Source of the DNA: CAIWHR01 sp963734085
GTDB taxonomy: Bacteria; Pseudomonadota; Gammaproteobacteria; Burkholderiales; Casimicrobiaceae
Assembly (NCBI GenBank): GCA_963734085.1
Contig: CAVTFT010000010.1
Location: 124,001-188,000 of the forward strand
Reading direction: 5' to 3'
DNA: 64,000 bases
The notes under the pieces are model-generated. The model was not told the origin of the DNA and searched no databases. It saw nothing but the letters and a program-made list of their open reading frames with translations. Of this stretch, positions 45,710 to 53,645 are shown one piece after another; within the stretch, counting starts at the first letter, position 1; each line of letters opens with the position of its first letter. The translations under genes were made by a program, and so were the position numbers.

Positions 45710-45961
45710 TCAACGCCGAACGGTGGATCCGACGCAATGGCCGATCGGAACATCCGCGCGCGGTCCGAGCACGAAGAGGTCCGCTCCCCCGCTCTTTCGG
45801 AGTGACCGCAGCAGGTTCCGTGCCGACGCTGCAGCGGCGATCGAACCCGGACGCCACTGCGCGCTCGCGGTGGCGCTCGCAAGGCTGGTGGGGGATGCCA
45901 TTGCACTGGCACCTGAGACGCCATGCTCCGCGGCAATCTTTTCCCGTCGTGCCGGTACTTT
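45710..45961 (-). pseudogene. C-terminal remnant of a universal stress protein
   Basis: Open stretch of 83 residues with no plausible start, closed upstream by TAA. It contains IAAEHGVSGA and then GGADLFVLGPRADV...GSTVRR, which resembles the UspA end (HGV..., ADLVVLG..., GS...). The N-terminal half with the nucleotide-binding loop is missing, so this looks like a decayed usp gene. The similarity is short and could be fortuitous. Confidence 0.35.
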
Positions 45962-46025
45962 TTACCGACGCGAGCGTCCGGTCGCGCAGCACGCCGGTCT
46001 GCGACGCGGGCGACTCTGCGCGCGA

Positions 46026-46448
46026 TCAGGATTTGACGACCAGCTTGTCGACCACGTGTCGCACACCCATCATCGCGCCCGCGATCTCGATCGCCCGTTG
46101 CCGAAGGACCGCCGAGTCGACGGCTCCGGCGAGCGTCACCACGCCCTCGTGTGTCTCGACTTCGAGCTGGAGCGTCTTCAATCCGGGCTCGGCGAACAGC
46201 GCTGCCTTCACCTTGGCCGTGAGCGCCGCATCGTCGAGAGCGCTCGCTGCCGTCGCCGCGGCTTCCTTGGTCTTTTCCGCCGCCTCGTTGCCTGCGCGAT
46301 CGATCTTCTGACCTGCGGTTTCGGCCGCACGGTCGATCTTCTGGCCCGCGGTCTCGGCCGGATGCTTTTGCTGTTCGCAGCCTGCCGCGATCAATGCCAG
46401 GCACGCCATCATGGCGATACCGCGTGATCTGTGCCGGATCGTCAACAT
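46026..46448 (-). CDS. BON-domain lipoprotein
   Basis: Protein of 140 residues. It has a lipoprotein signal (LALIAAGCEQQ), a linker with two copies of AETAGQKIDRA and a BON domain (about 75-140: ALTAKVKAALF...LQLEVETHEGVVTLAGAV). BON domains bind phospholipid and are common in osmotic-stress proteins such as OsmY. ATG 46448 has GGAGG 5 bp upstream. A near-perfect sigma-54 promoter lies about 90 bp upstream. Confidence 0.88.
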   Translation of the reverse strand: MLTIRHRSRGIAMMACLALIAAGCEQQKHPAETAGQKIDRAAETAGQKIDRAGNEAAEKTKEAAATAASALDDAALTAKVKAALFAEPGLKTLQLEVETHEGVVTLAGAVDSAVLRQRAIEIAGAMMGVRHVVDKLVVKS

Positions 46449-46534
46449 GCATTCCTCCATTCGTGAGGGGCACGGCCCCAATCACGCCATATCGCCATGG
46501 CGTGCACGATGGCCGCATCACCTGCTCGAAATCG

Positions 46535-46552
46535 AGCAAGCGATGTGCCAAC
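46535..46552 (-). promoter_or_regulatory. Sigma-54-type promoter of the BON gene
   Basis: The minus strand reads TTGGCACATCGCTTGCT, a near-perfect match to TTGGCAC-N5-TTGCT with GG and GC 10 bp apart. Start of transcription is expected near 46524, leaving a leader of about 76 bases before the ATG at 46448. Confidence 0.75.
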
Positions 46553-46588
46553 GCGACGTTCGATCCCGGAACTGCGACGGTACCGTCA

Positions 46589-46606
46589 GGTAGGACGCGC
46601 CCTACC
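46589..46606 (+). promoter_or_regulatory. GacA-like dyad in the BON/CHRD intergenic region
   Basis: GGTAGGACGCGCCCTACC is a perfect 6-bp inverted repeat around a 6-bp centre, matching the pattern NGTARG-N6-CYTACN. It lies 130 bp before CHRD and, on the other strand, upstream of the BON sigma-54 promoter. Two other copies of the pattern occur at 50611 and 62888. Confidence 0.55.
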
Positions 46607-46736
46607 CGCGTTTCGGAACCCGTCTGATAGCTGCCGCGCCACCGCGTCGACATGCTGAGCTGCAGAGTCGTTTGCGTCCGCGCGGCAGCAGGCGATGCTT
46701 CGACAATCCTTCGAAAACCCCATCCGAGGAAGACAG

Positions 46737-47177
46737 ATGAAAACGACGAACAACACGGGCTCGCGGATGCGCGCGCTCGCCATTGCAATCGGTTTCGTGA
46801 TGCCAATGACGGTTTCGCTTCCCGTCTGGGGAGCCGATGTCAAGGTCATGTTATCGGGCGATCAGGAAGTGCCGCCGGTGACGACATCGGCGAAAGGCAG
46901 CGGCACGCTGATGTTTGGCGCCGACAAATCCGTCTCGGGCAGCGTCACGACGACGGGCGTCAACGGCACGGCCGCGCACATCCACGAAGGCGCCCCCGGA
47001 AAGGCCGGCGGCGTCATCATTCCGCTCGTCAAGGGTGGCGACGGCACGTGGAACGTTCCCGCTGGCGCCACGCTGACCGATGCGCAGGAGGCCGCCTACA
47101 AGGCCGGCAACCTCTATGTCAACGTGCACAGCGAAGCACACAAGGACGGCGAGATCCGCGGGCAGATCAAGCCCTGA
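46737..47177 (+). CDS. CHRD-domain protein
   Basis: Exported protein of 146 residues. The signal peptide ends near LPVWGAD. The rest is one CHRD domain: VMLSGDQEVPPVTT, AAHIHEGAPGKAGGVIIPL and LYVNVHSEAHKDGEIRGQI, the typical His-rich pattern. CHRD domains are named after chordin; the bacterial function is unknown, perhaps metal-linked because of the His residues. Ribosome site GAGGAAG. The gene may use the dyad at 46589. Confidence 0.88.
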   Translation: MKTTNNTGSRMRALAIAIGFVMPMTVSLPVWGADVKVMLSGDQEVPPVTTSAKGSGTLMFGADKSVSGSVTTTGVNGTAAHIHEGAPGKAGGVIIPLVKGGDGTWNVPAGATLTDAQEAAYKAGNLYVNVHSEAHKDGEIRGQIKP

Positions 47178-47274
47178 GCAACGCGGCCGCCCGGCACCTG
47201 CCTCCGGCGCGAACCAATCGTTTTGCGTCCACGGCCGGGCCGGGTGGCCGCACCAGCAAGACGGGCAGCGGCGG

Positions 47275-47736
47275 ATGAAGCTCGGTCGCCTCTTGGCCGG
47301 CCTCGTCGCGGCGACGGCAATCATCGCCCTCTCCGCCTGCTCCGCGCCCGAGCCGGTACCGCTTACGCCACCCAAGGACGCCGCCGGTGCCGCGGTCGTC
47401 CGCAAGGCGATCCCGGAAGAGGCACCGCAGGTCGCCACGGCGCCAGCGAGCTCTGCGCCGGCCAAATCAGCGCCACCAGTCGTCGTCCCGTCGGGCACGC
47501 AGTACGTTTGCGTCTCCGAGGTCGATGGCGAGCGCAAACAGACGGCGATCGAGTTCGCGCCCAAGGTGGCGCAGCTCTGCGCGCGACACCCCGAGATGGG
47601 GCCCTGCCAATACGAGCGGAACCTCTGCCGCCGCAGCGGCGGTCGAGTCTATGCGGCGGGCGGCGTCGAAATCACGATAGCCACCGAGGCCGAGTACGAT
47701 CGCAAGGTCCTGCGCGTGCGTTTCAAGGCGAACTAA
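47275..47736 (+). CDS. Unknown lipoprotein
   Basis: Lipoprotein of 153 residues with signal LVAATAIIALSACSAPE. A Pro/Ala-rich linker (25-75) leads to a small domain with four Cys (YVCVSEVDGERKQTA..LCARHPEMGPCQYERNLCRR) that may be disulfide bonded. The family is not recognised. It is 97 bp after CHRD on the same strand, but its ribosome site is weak (GGCGG). Confidence 0.65.
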   Translation: MKLGRLLAGLVAATAIIALSACSAPEPVPLTPPKDAAGAAVVRKAIPEEAPQVATAPASSAPAKSAPPVVVPSGTQYVCVSEVDGERKQTAIEFAPKVAQLCARHPEMGPCQYERNLCRRSGGRVYAAGGVEITIATEAEYDRKVLRVRFKAN

Positions 47737-48059
47737 CGACCGCTCACGCTGGGAACGCAACGCAGGTTGTTCGCGGTCCGAGCATCGCCAATGGGCGCAT
47801 AAACGACGCTCATTGGATTCATCTTTTTTTGGTGCTCCGGTATGGGCGGCGCGGCGGGCCGGCACTAAGCTTATGACTGACCTCGCCGGTACCTCGCCTC
47901 TCTGGCGCGCGACTGGCCGCATGCGTCAGGTAATCCCCCCCCCCGCGTAATGGGAATTAGCGTGGTCTCTGGCGAGCTGCATCGGTGGAGTCATCGCTGA
48001 TTCGCGACTATTGATACCAGGAAAGCGTATGCTCGCTCGTCAACGCGACGAAGATCGCA
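47737..48059. other. Gap without a gene; poly-C tract
   Basis: 323 bp with no convincing reading frame. The only notable feature is a run of ten C at 47935-47944, a possible slippage or phase-variable site, about 115 bp before the sensor gene. No clear promoter box was seen. Confidence 0.4.
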
Positions 48060-49331
48060 ATGCGACTGCGAACCCCGCCGGTCTTTCCGACCTATCTGCT
48101 GCTGCTGCTGGTGGTCGTGTTCGCGATCGCTTCGGCGTGGATCGGCCTCGCGCGGCTCGATTCGATCGAGCGCCTCGACGAATCGAGCGCCAGAGCGGCC
48201 GTCACGGTCCACGATCTCCAGGCGCTGCAAAACGACGTCGTCGACATCGAGACGTCGGCACGCGGCTTCGTGCTGACGGGCGACGCTGCCGATCTCGAGG
48301 TCTATGAACGCGCGCGCCGCGACATTCCGGCGCTGCTCACGAGCTTGCGCGACCGGTTGCGTGACGACCCCGATGCGCTGGCGCTCGTCGAAAGCCTGGT
48401 CCCGCTCGTTGCCAGGCGCACGGCACTCTCGGCTGCAGCGATCGAACAGAAGCGGAGCGCGCCGGACAAGCCGATGCCGCCGGAGGAAGGCCGACCCGGC
48501 AAGGAGACCACGAACGCGATCCGCGCGGTGATCGCGACGCTCGAAGCCCGCGTGCAGGATCAGCTCGCGCGCGACCGTCGGGCACTCGTCGCCGGAATCG
48601 AAACCGCGCGGCGCGACCGTTATCTGCTGGCCGCGACGATCGTGTTCCTTGCGGTCCTGCTCTTCTTCGCGGTGCGACGGCTCAAATCGTTCATTCCCCC
48701 CGAGATCCGGATCGATCCCGCGAGCGCCGTCGATCTCGAGAAGACCCGCATCGCGATGGATGGACGGATCGCGACGCTGCTGCAGGATGCGCTGCTGCGC
48801 ACGCGGCTCGCTGCCGCCGAGGCACCGGCCGGATCGCCGACGACCGAGCGGCTGCAAGCGCTGGTTATCGCCATGGAGCATGCGCGCGACGAGCATCTTC
48901 GCGCCGAAGCCGATTTGCATCAGCCGCGACCGGACCAGGAAAATGTCATCGAGACGCTTGGCCTGCTGGCAAAGTCCTATTCGGATCTCGGGCCGCCGGC
49001 CGTCAAGACCACGATGGAACAGGCGGTGGCCGTGTCGAGCCGCGAGAAGTCGTTCCTGATCTACCGCTCCGCCGAATGGGCGCTCGAAGCCATGGCGCTC
49101 CGCAAGCATTCGGGGGAAATCACGCTGCACTTCAGTTCGGATGGCGCGAACGCATCCCTTCGAATCCTCGCGCTGCCCGATAATCCTGAGCGCCTGCTGC
49201 GGCTCTCCCCGAAGGAAAGCGACGAGGCCAGCGTGCTGCAGCAGGCGGCGACGATGGTCGGGGGCACCTTCGTCGTCAGCCGCGGCCCCACGGGGTTTGC
49301 GCTTCTTGTGAACCTTCCCCTCGACCGCTGA
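48060..49331 (+). CDS. CHASE3-domain sensor, degenerate kinase
   Basis: Membrane sensor of 423 residues: helix 1 (11-31), CHASE3 periplasmic domain (about 35-180, with DIETSARGFVLTGD), helix 2 (187-206). The cytoplasmic part resembles NarX-type kinases: a HisKA_3-like segment ADLHQPRPDQENVIETLGLL and a HATPase-like end ATMVGGTFVVSRGPTGFALLVNLPL. The usual HD is HQ, the Asn of the N-box appears lost, and no DxG motif is seen. It is probably a pseudokinase or binding-only sensor. No regulator gene is next to it. Confidence 0.7.
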   Translation: MRLRTPPVFPTYLLLLLVVVFAIASAWIGLARLDSIERLDESSARAAVTVHDLQALQNDVVDIETSARGFVLTGDAADLEVYERARRDIPALLTSLRDRLRDDPDALALVESLVPLVARRTALSAAAIEQKRSAPDKPMPPEEGRPGKETTNAIRAVIATLEARVQDQLARDRRALVAGIETARRDRYLLAATIVFLAVLLFFAVRRLKSFIPPEIRIDPASAVDLEKTRIAMDGRIATLLQDALLRTRLAAAEAPAGSPTTERLQALVIAMEHARDEHLRAEADLHQPRPDQENVIETLGLLAKSYSDLGPPAVKTTMEQAVAVSSREKSFLIYRSAEWALEAMALRKHSGEITLHFSSDGANASLRILALPDNPERLLRLSPKESDEASVLQQAATMVGGTFVVSRGPTGFALLVNLPLDR

Positions 49332-49537
49332 CGGCGCGCGCCGGTGCCTCTTGGCCGGCGGTGCTTTGGGGCCCGTGCTGTGCCCGCTCGCGCCGCGTTC
49401 GTCGGTGCCGCCGCCGTTTGGATGTCCGCCGTCAGGCGTCGGCAAGCGAGGAAAAAACTTCCGGTTGCAACGGGATTTTCTGCAATCAGCCCGTTGATGT
49501 TGTTTCGCAACCCCTTGAATTAACGTCCCTTGCCGGC

Positions 49538-49553
49538 TGGCACGCGCTCTGCT
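49538..49553 (+). promoter_or_regulatory. Sigma-54-type promoter of the csbD operon
   Basis: TGGCACGCGCTCTGCT has a perfect TGGCACG element and GC of the -12 part 10 bp after GG; TTGC is CTGC. Transcription would start near 49563, about 49 bp before the CsbD ATG. Confidence 0.6.
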
Positions 49554-49611
49554 CGGCAACGATACGCGATTAGGGCACCCCGCCCAAATGCTGAATGGAT
49601 GGAGAACATCG

Positions 49612-49878
49612 ATGAATTGGGATCAAGTCAAGGGCAATTGGAAGCAGTTCAAGGGCAATGTGAAGGAGCAATGGGGCAAGCTGACCGACGACCAGCTCGA
49701 CGTCATCGATGGCAAGCGCGATCAGCTTGCCGGCAAGCTCCAGGAGGCCTATGGCATCGGCAAGGAAGAAGCCGAGCGTCAGATCGCCAAGTTCGAGACC
49801 CGCTACGCGGCTTGGCAGCCCATCCCCGAAGGACAGACCGCTGCGCGACCCGACCACACCGAAAGGAGACCGTCATGA
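49612..49878 (+). CDS. CsbD-family stress protein
   Basis: Protein of 88 residues with the CsbD pattern MNWDQVKGNWKQFKGNVKEQ, KLTDDQLDVIDGKRDQLAGK and ...YGIGKEEAERQI. CsbD-like proteins are general-stress proteins of unknown mechanism, induced by osmotic or stationary-phase stress in several bacteria. It starts after GGAGAA. The tail is slightly longer than usual, running into the following gene's ATGA overlap. Confidence 0.92.
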   Translation: MNWDQVKGNWKQFKGNVKEQWGKLTDDQLDVIDGKRDQLAGKLQEAYGIGKEEAERQIAKFETRYAAWQPIPEGQTAARPDHTERRPS

Positions 49879-50426
49879 GCAAACTCAAGCTTGATCGACT
49901 GCTTCAGGGTCTCGTCATCGGCCTTGCGCTTCCGACACTAGCGCTTGGCGCCGCGATGACGTCCGCCGACTACAGCGCCGCGAAGGACCGCGCGGCGATG
50001 GACTACAAGGCGGCGAAGGCGCGGTGCGACAGTCTCTCCGGAAATCCAAAGGACGTCTGCGTGGCCGAGGCGAAGGCCGCTGAGAAGAAGGCCGTGGCGG
50101 ATGCCGAGGCTCAATACAAGAATACCGACAAGGCGCGGGCCGACGCGAAGATCGCTGCAGCCGAAGCCGATTACGACGTCGCCAAGGCCAAGTGCGGCGC
50201 GAAGACGGGCAACGACAAGGACGTCTGCATGAAGGAAGCGAAGGCCGCCGAAACCAAGATGAAGGCCGACGCCAAGGCGAGCGAAAAGGTCGCCGCTGCC
50301 CGCCAGAACGCGCAGGAAGACAAGCTCGACGCCGACTACAAGGTCGCGCTGGAAAAGTGCGATGCGCTCTCCGGTCCGGCGAAGGACGGCTGCGTCGCCA
50401 ACGCGAAGGCCAAGTATCAGAAGTAA
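49875..50426 (+). CDS. Periplasmic triple-repeat protein with C-x10-C pairs
   Basis: Exported protein of 183 residues; signal peptide ends near LALGAAM. Three helical repeats each begin with a Tyr/Ala/Lys-rich helix and hold a C-x10-C pair (C51/C62, C107/C118, C162/C173) in the pattern CDxLSGNxKDVC. Likely three disulfide-closed helical hairpins. The function is unknown; similar proteins are common in betaproteobacteria, from memory. Its ATG overlaps the CsbD stop, so translation is coupled. Confidence 0.72.
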   Translation: MSKLKLDRLLQGLVIGLALPTLALGAAMTSADYSAAKDRAAMDYKAAKARCDSLSGNPKDVCVAEAKAAEKKAVADAEAQYKNTDKARADAKIAAAEADYDVAKAKCGAKTGNDKDVCMKEAKAAETKMKADAKASEKVAAARQNAQEDKLDADYKVALEKCDALSGPAKDGCVANAKAKYQK

Positions 50427-50496
50427 CGAATACCCTCCTGTCCCCGCCTGGGGACAGTCAAAGTCCGCGGGCTCTCCCTCCCCCGGACTCCTCTTC

Positions 50497-50523
50497 GGCG
50501 GATGCTTGCATCCGCCTTTTTTT
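50497..50523 (+). terminator. Rho-independent terminator of the csbD operon
   Basis: Perfect stem GGCGGATGC-TT-GCATCCGCC (50497-50516) followed by seven T. It lies 70 bp after the repeat-protein stop. Confidence 0.92.
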
Positions 50524-50610
50524 GCGGTCAGACGGCGCACCGCGAGTCGGTTGCGACGCTTATGCGCATGACTCGACCAGCGCGTCGTTCTCGCGGATCG
50601 ATAGCCGAAC

Positions 50611-50677
50611 TGTAGGGATGGGCTTACGGCGACATCGGTTTCGGCTGATGGAGTCGCGATGCTACTTTTCCTAGCAT
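50611..50677 (+). promoter_or_regulatory. 67-bp promoter module with GacA-like box (copy A)
   Basis: Starts with TGTAGGGATGGGCTTACG (GTARG-N6-CYTAC dyad), then CATCGGTTTCGGCTGATGG, and ends in TCCTAGCAT, where TAGCAT is a -10-like hexamer. No clear -35 is visible, so it looks activator dependent. It drives the DUF6496 gene about 70 bp downstream. An ungapped copy is at 62888-62954 (45 of 67 bases identical). Confidence 0.6.
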
Positions 50678-50745
50678 GAGATCGCGGGTGGCGGCCAATC
50701 CGCCGAATGCAGTCGTGATACGAACCAAGCTAAAGGAGAGCGACC

Positions 50746-50931
50746 ATGGCTCGATACGGAAAGATGGCGCAAAGCAAGGTCAAGAAGGCAATGGACGAGA
50801 GAAAGCGGGGAACGCTCAAGAGCGGAAGGTCCGGCAAGAAGGTCACGAGTCGCAAGCAGGCGATCGCGATCGGGCTCTCGGAGGCGCGCAAAGCCGGCGC
50901 CAAGGTACCGAAGCGGAGGACGACGAAATAG
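50746..50931 (+). CDS. DUF6496-family small basic protein
   Basis: Basic protein of 61 residues: MARYGKMAQSKVKKAMDERK, then RGTLKSGRSGKKVTSRKQAIAIGLSEARKAG. This Lys/Arg-rich pattern is DUF6496, related to small Lys-rich proteins found next to stress genes and suspected to bind nucleic acid. It is preceded by AGGAGAG. It is one of the genes linked to a GacA-like promoter module. Confidence 0.82.
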   Translation: MARYGKMAQSKVKKAMDERKRGTLKSGRSGKKVTSRKQAIAIGLSEARKAGAKVPKRRTTK

Positions 50932-51030
50932 CAGCGCTCCGTAGCGAAAGCAGATCCGGCATTCGTGGACTATCAAGGCGGCGGACGAGGTCAGGGAAAC
51001 GGCGCTTCTGAAAGCAAGAAGGAGGGAACC

Positions 51031-51183
51031 ATGCGCTCAATACTGATCGTCCTCGTGCTTCTGTTGCTCGTGGGCGCACTGCCGACGTGGCCCTATAGTG
51101 CTGGATGGGGCTACTACCCCAGCGGCGGGCTCGGATTGGTGCTGATCATCCTGATCGTTCTCGCGTTGATGGGGATCCTATGA
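51031..51183 (+). CDS. DUF3309-family membrane peptide (copy 1)
   Basis: 50-residue peptide with two hydrophobic segments around PTWPYSAGWGYYPSGGLG, the DUF3309 core. It has a good ribosome site (GGAGGGA). A near-identical paralogue (50 residues, differing in a few positions) is at 53164-53316. Its stop overlaps the start of a small lipoprotein gene (ATGA). Confidence 0.88.
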   Translation: MRSILIVLVLLLLVGALPTWPYSAGWGYYPSGGLGLVLIILIVLALMGIL

Positions 51184-51521
51184 TTTCACCGCAATCGGGT
51201 CGCGCGATAGCGCTATGGCTATCGGCCATTGCCGTTGCTCTGCAACTCGGCGCCTGCAATCGAGCGGAAGACGCGCAGAAGGCTGCGAACGCATCCGCGC
51301 CGGTCGCCGTTACGGCAGGACAGTCCGAACCACGGCGCTCGGGCCCAGCATCCTCGGGGGTGAGCGCAGACGAAACGGAGACGGGCAAGCCGACAGACCT
51401 GCCCGCGACGGTCAAGGAACGCGACGCGGCACCGATGCCGCGGCCGGAACCGGCGAAGCCATCATTCGATCCGCGCAAAGGGCTCGGAGGGCTGGAGCCG
51501 CCACGGCTGCTGCAAGCCTAG
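51180..51521 (+). CDS. Small Pro-rich lipoprotein (copy 1)
   Basis: Lipoprotein of 113 residues with signal AVALQLGACNRAED. The mature region is Ala/Pro/Ser-rich and disordered, with an MPRPEPAKPSF segment near the end. It overlaps the DUF3309 gene by 4 bases. A diverged paralogue is at 53313. No family name is known to me. Confidence 0.68.
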   Translation: MISPQSGRAIALWLSAIAVALQLGACNRAEDAQKAANASAPVAVTAGQSEPRRSGPASSGVSADETETGKPTDLPATVKERDAAPMPRPEPAKPSFDPRKGLGGLEPPRLLQA

Positions 51522-51692
51522 TCCCGACTCCGCAGCTCGCGCAATGTACTTTTTCGCGATAGCGTGCGGAGTTGTTCTGGGTGGCGCGTTCGCGGCACCG
51601 AGGAAGAGCGCTCCGGCCGGGATCGCCCGGCAAGGATCGCTGGGGTGATCAAAAGCGGGCGAGCCGGAACGCGTTTCGTCTGCCGGTGACCG

Positions 51693-52874
51693 TTACGCGA
51701 GTGCGGACGGTTGGGAGGACATCTGCGAGATGCGCGAGCGCATCGGTCGCGGCGTTGCGTGGTCCGGGAGAGCGGCCTTGCGCGCCTCTCTTCGCAGGAA
51801 TGCAAGGACGAGGCGTTCAGCTTTGCGCGGCCACCGCGTGATGTTTTCGCCGATGCCCTTGTGTAGCGCGCCGCTTCGCCATGCGTCGAGCACGAGTGGG
51901 TTGATGTACGATTTTCGGCACACGGCCGGCGTGTTCCGCAGCTCGAATGCCACCCTCTTGATCGCTTCGACGATACAGGCGTTCAGCGCGCGCTCGCTCG
52001 ACGGGTCGGGCCGTTGGGTCGCATGCAGGATCGCGACGGCGCGGAGCGTCGCGCCCCAGGTTCGAAAATCCTTGGCCGTGAAATCGTTGCCCATAGCTTC
52101 CTTCAGGTATTGGTTGACCTGATCGGAGTCGACCGGGCGAAGCTCGCCCGCGTCGTCGGTGTACTGAAACAGGCGCTGCCCCGGCAATTGATGGCATCGC
52201 CGCACGAGGCACGCGAGCCGCTTGTCGTCAACAGCGATCTCGTGCTCGGTGCCGCCTTTGCCGCGAAAGCGCAGCAGCAACCTCCCGTCGGAAACGAACC
52301 GGACATGCCGGTTGCGGAGCGTCGTGAGTCCGTAGCTGCCGTTGTCGCGCTCGTACTCGGCATTGCCGATGCGCATCCGCGTCGCGTCGAGCAAGCTCAC
52401 GACGACCGCGAGTACCTTTTGCCGCGGCAGCCCAGGAAGCGCGAGGTCCCGACGAAGGCGCTGCCGCAGCCGTGGCAGCGCTTCGGCGAAGTCAGGCATC
52501 CGATCGAACTTCTGGCCGTCGCGAATCAGACGCCATCGCGGATGGTAGCGATACTGCTTGCGGCCCCGGGCGTCGCGCCCTGTCGCCTGCAGATGGCCGC
52601 GCGGGTCCGTGCAGATCCAGACATCTTCATAGGCCGGTGGAATTGCGAGGCTCGCGATGCGCTTCAGTTCGGCGCCGTCGGACAGGAGGCGACCGTCAGG
52701 AAGGACATAGCCAAAGTGCGCGCCTCGACGGACACGCCGGATTCCGGGAGTCGCATCCGACACGTAGACGAGACCCGCGGCTGTCGCGGGAAGCTTTGGC
52801 TCGGACGCGTGCCGGCCCGCACGTCCCCTGTCGAGGCCCTTGGTCGTGCTCAATCGTTTTGGCAGTCGCAACAT
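51693..52874 (-). CDS. DNA topoisomerase IB
   Basis: Poxvirus-like type IB enzyme of 393 residues that relaxes supercoils. It has FGYVLPDGRLLSD at the N-terminal domain, the catalytic region GRKQYRYHPRWR, RMRIGNAEYERDNGSYGLTT, and the tyrosine in CRKSYINPLVLDAW. Start codon choice is uncertain: ATG 52874 gives MLRLPKRL, while the frame extends to a TTG at 52910. It lies between the two DUF3309/lipoprotein copies and runs against them. Confidence 0.9.
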   Translation of the reverse strand: MLRLPKRLSTTKGLDRGRAGRHASEPKLPATAAGLVYVSDATPGIRRVRRGAHFGYVLPDGRLLSDGAELKRIASLAIPPAYEDVWICTDPRGHLQATGRDARGRKQYRYHPRWRLIRDGQKFDRMPDFAEALPRLRQRLRRDLALPGLPRQKVLAVVVSLLDATRMRIGNAEYERDNGSYGLTTLRNRHVRFVSDGRLLLRFRGKGGTEHEIAVDDKRLACLVRRCHQLPGQRLFQYTDDAGELRPVDSDQVNQYLKEAMGNDFTAKDFRTWGATLRAVAILHATQRPDPSSERALNACIVEAIKRVAFELRNTPAVCRKSYINPLVLDAWRSGALHKGIGENITRWPRKAERLVLAFLRREARKAALPDHATPRPMRSRISQMSSQPSALA

Positions 52875-53163
52875 CCTACTCACGCTCACGCGATCAGCAG
52901 TTCCCCGCAACGTACAACGCCTTCCATCGAGATTACTGTCAGCGGGCGTCTGATTTCGACGTGGGTCAAGACAACCCGGGTTGCGCGACGCAGAAGAGGG
53001 GATGCCCTACACGGCAATCAGGCGATTCTCATAGCGAACCCGTTGTTACGACGGCGAAAATCCGTTTCGAAAGCGGCTCGGAAGGCATTGCTTGCGCGAT
53101 CGGGAATTCGCGCCGCTTGAGGAGCCGAGGGAGATAGCGCTGCTAACCGCAAAGGAGGAAATC

Positions 53164-53316
53164 ATGCGCTTGGTACTTATTATCCTCGTTGTTCTGTTGC
53201 TCATCGGGGCTTTGCCGACGTGGCCTTACAGCGCCGGATGGGGCTACTACCCCAGTGGCGGTCTCGGCCTGGTGCTTATCATTCTTATCGTCCTCGCGCT
53301 GGTGGGGATGATATGA
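53164..53316 (+). CDS. DUF3309-family membrane peptide (copy 2)
   Basis: 50 residues, very like copy 1 at 51031. The PTWPYSAGWGYYPSGGLG core and the last helix are practically identical; the N-terminal helix differs slightly. It has AGGAGG upstream. The stop again overlaps the next start by ATGA, so both gene pairs were duplicated as a unit. Confidence 0.88.
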   Translation: MRLVLIILVVLLLIGALPTWPYSAGWGYYPSGGLGLVLIILIVLALVGMI

Positions 53317-53645
53317 AAACATCGATGCCCATTGCCCGTACGCTGCTAACCATTTCTGCCTTCGCGGTAGTGTTGGGGCTTGGTGCCTGCGGCCCCTCGA
53401 ATGAGCCACAGCGGGCCGCGGATACTTCCGCCGCGCGGACTTCTGCGCCGCCCGCGCAGAGCGAATCGTCAGCACCAATGTCAACGCCAACGCCGGCGCC
53501 GACGCCCAGTGCGAACGATGCGGAAACAGCCAAGGGAAGCGACGATGCGACGAAGCCGATGACCAAGGACGAAGAATCCACATCGATGCCGCGCCCGAGC
53601 CAGGCGAACGATCACTCGACGCTCGCCAAGGATCCGAATCAATAG
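53313..53645 (+). CDS. Small Thr/Pro-rich lipoprotein (copy 2)
   Basis: Lipoprotein of 110 residues with signal FAVVLGLGACGPSNE. The mature part is Ser/Thr/Pro-rich with SMPRPSQAND near the end, matching the MPRP element of copy 1. Sequence has drifted far more than the DUF3309 partner. Probably an envelope spacer protein of unknown function. Confidence 0.65.
   Translation: MKTSMPIARTLLTISAFAVVLGLGACGPSNEPQRAADTSAARTSAPPAQSESSAPMSTPTPAPTPSANDAETAKGSDDATKPMTKDEESTSMPRPSQANDHSTLAKDPNQ

Noticed and set aside
51527..51572. Inverted repeat ACTCCGCA/TGCGGAGT as terminator
   Set aside because: The 30-bp loop and lack of a T run make it a poor terminator. It was not listed as a feature.
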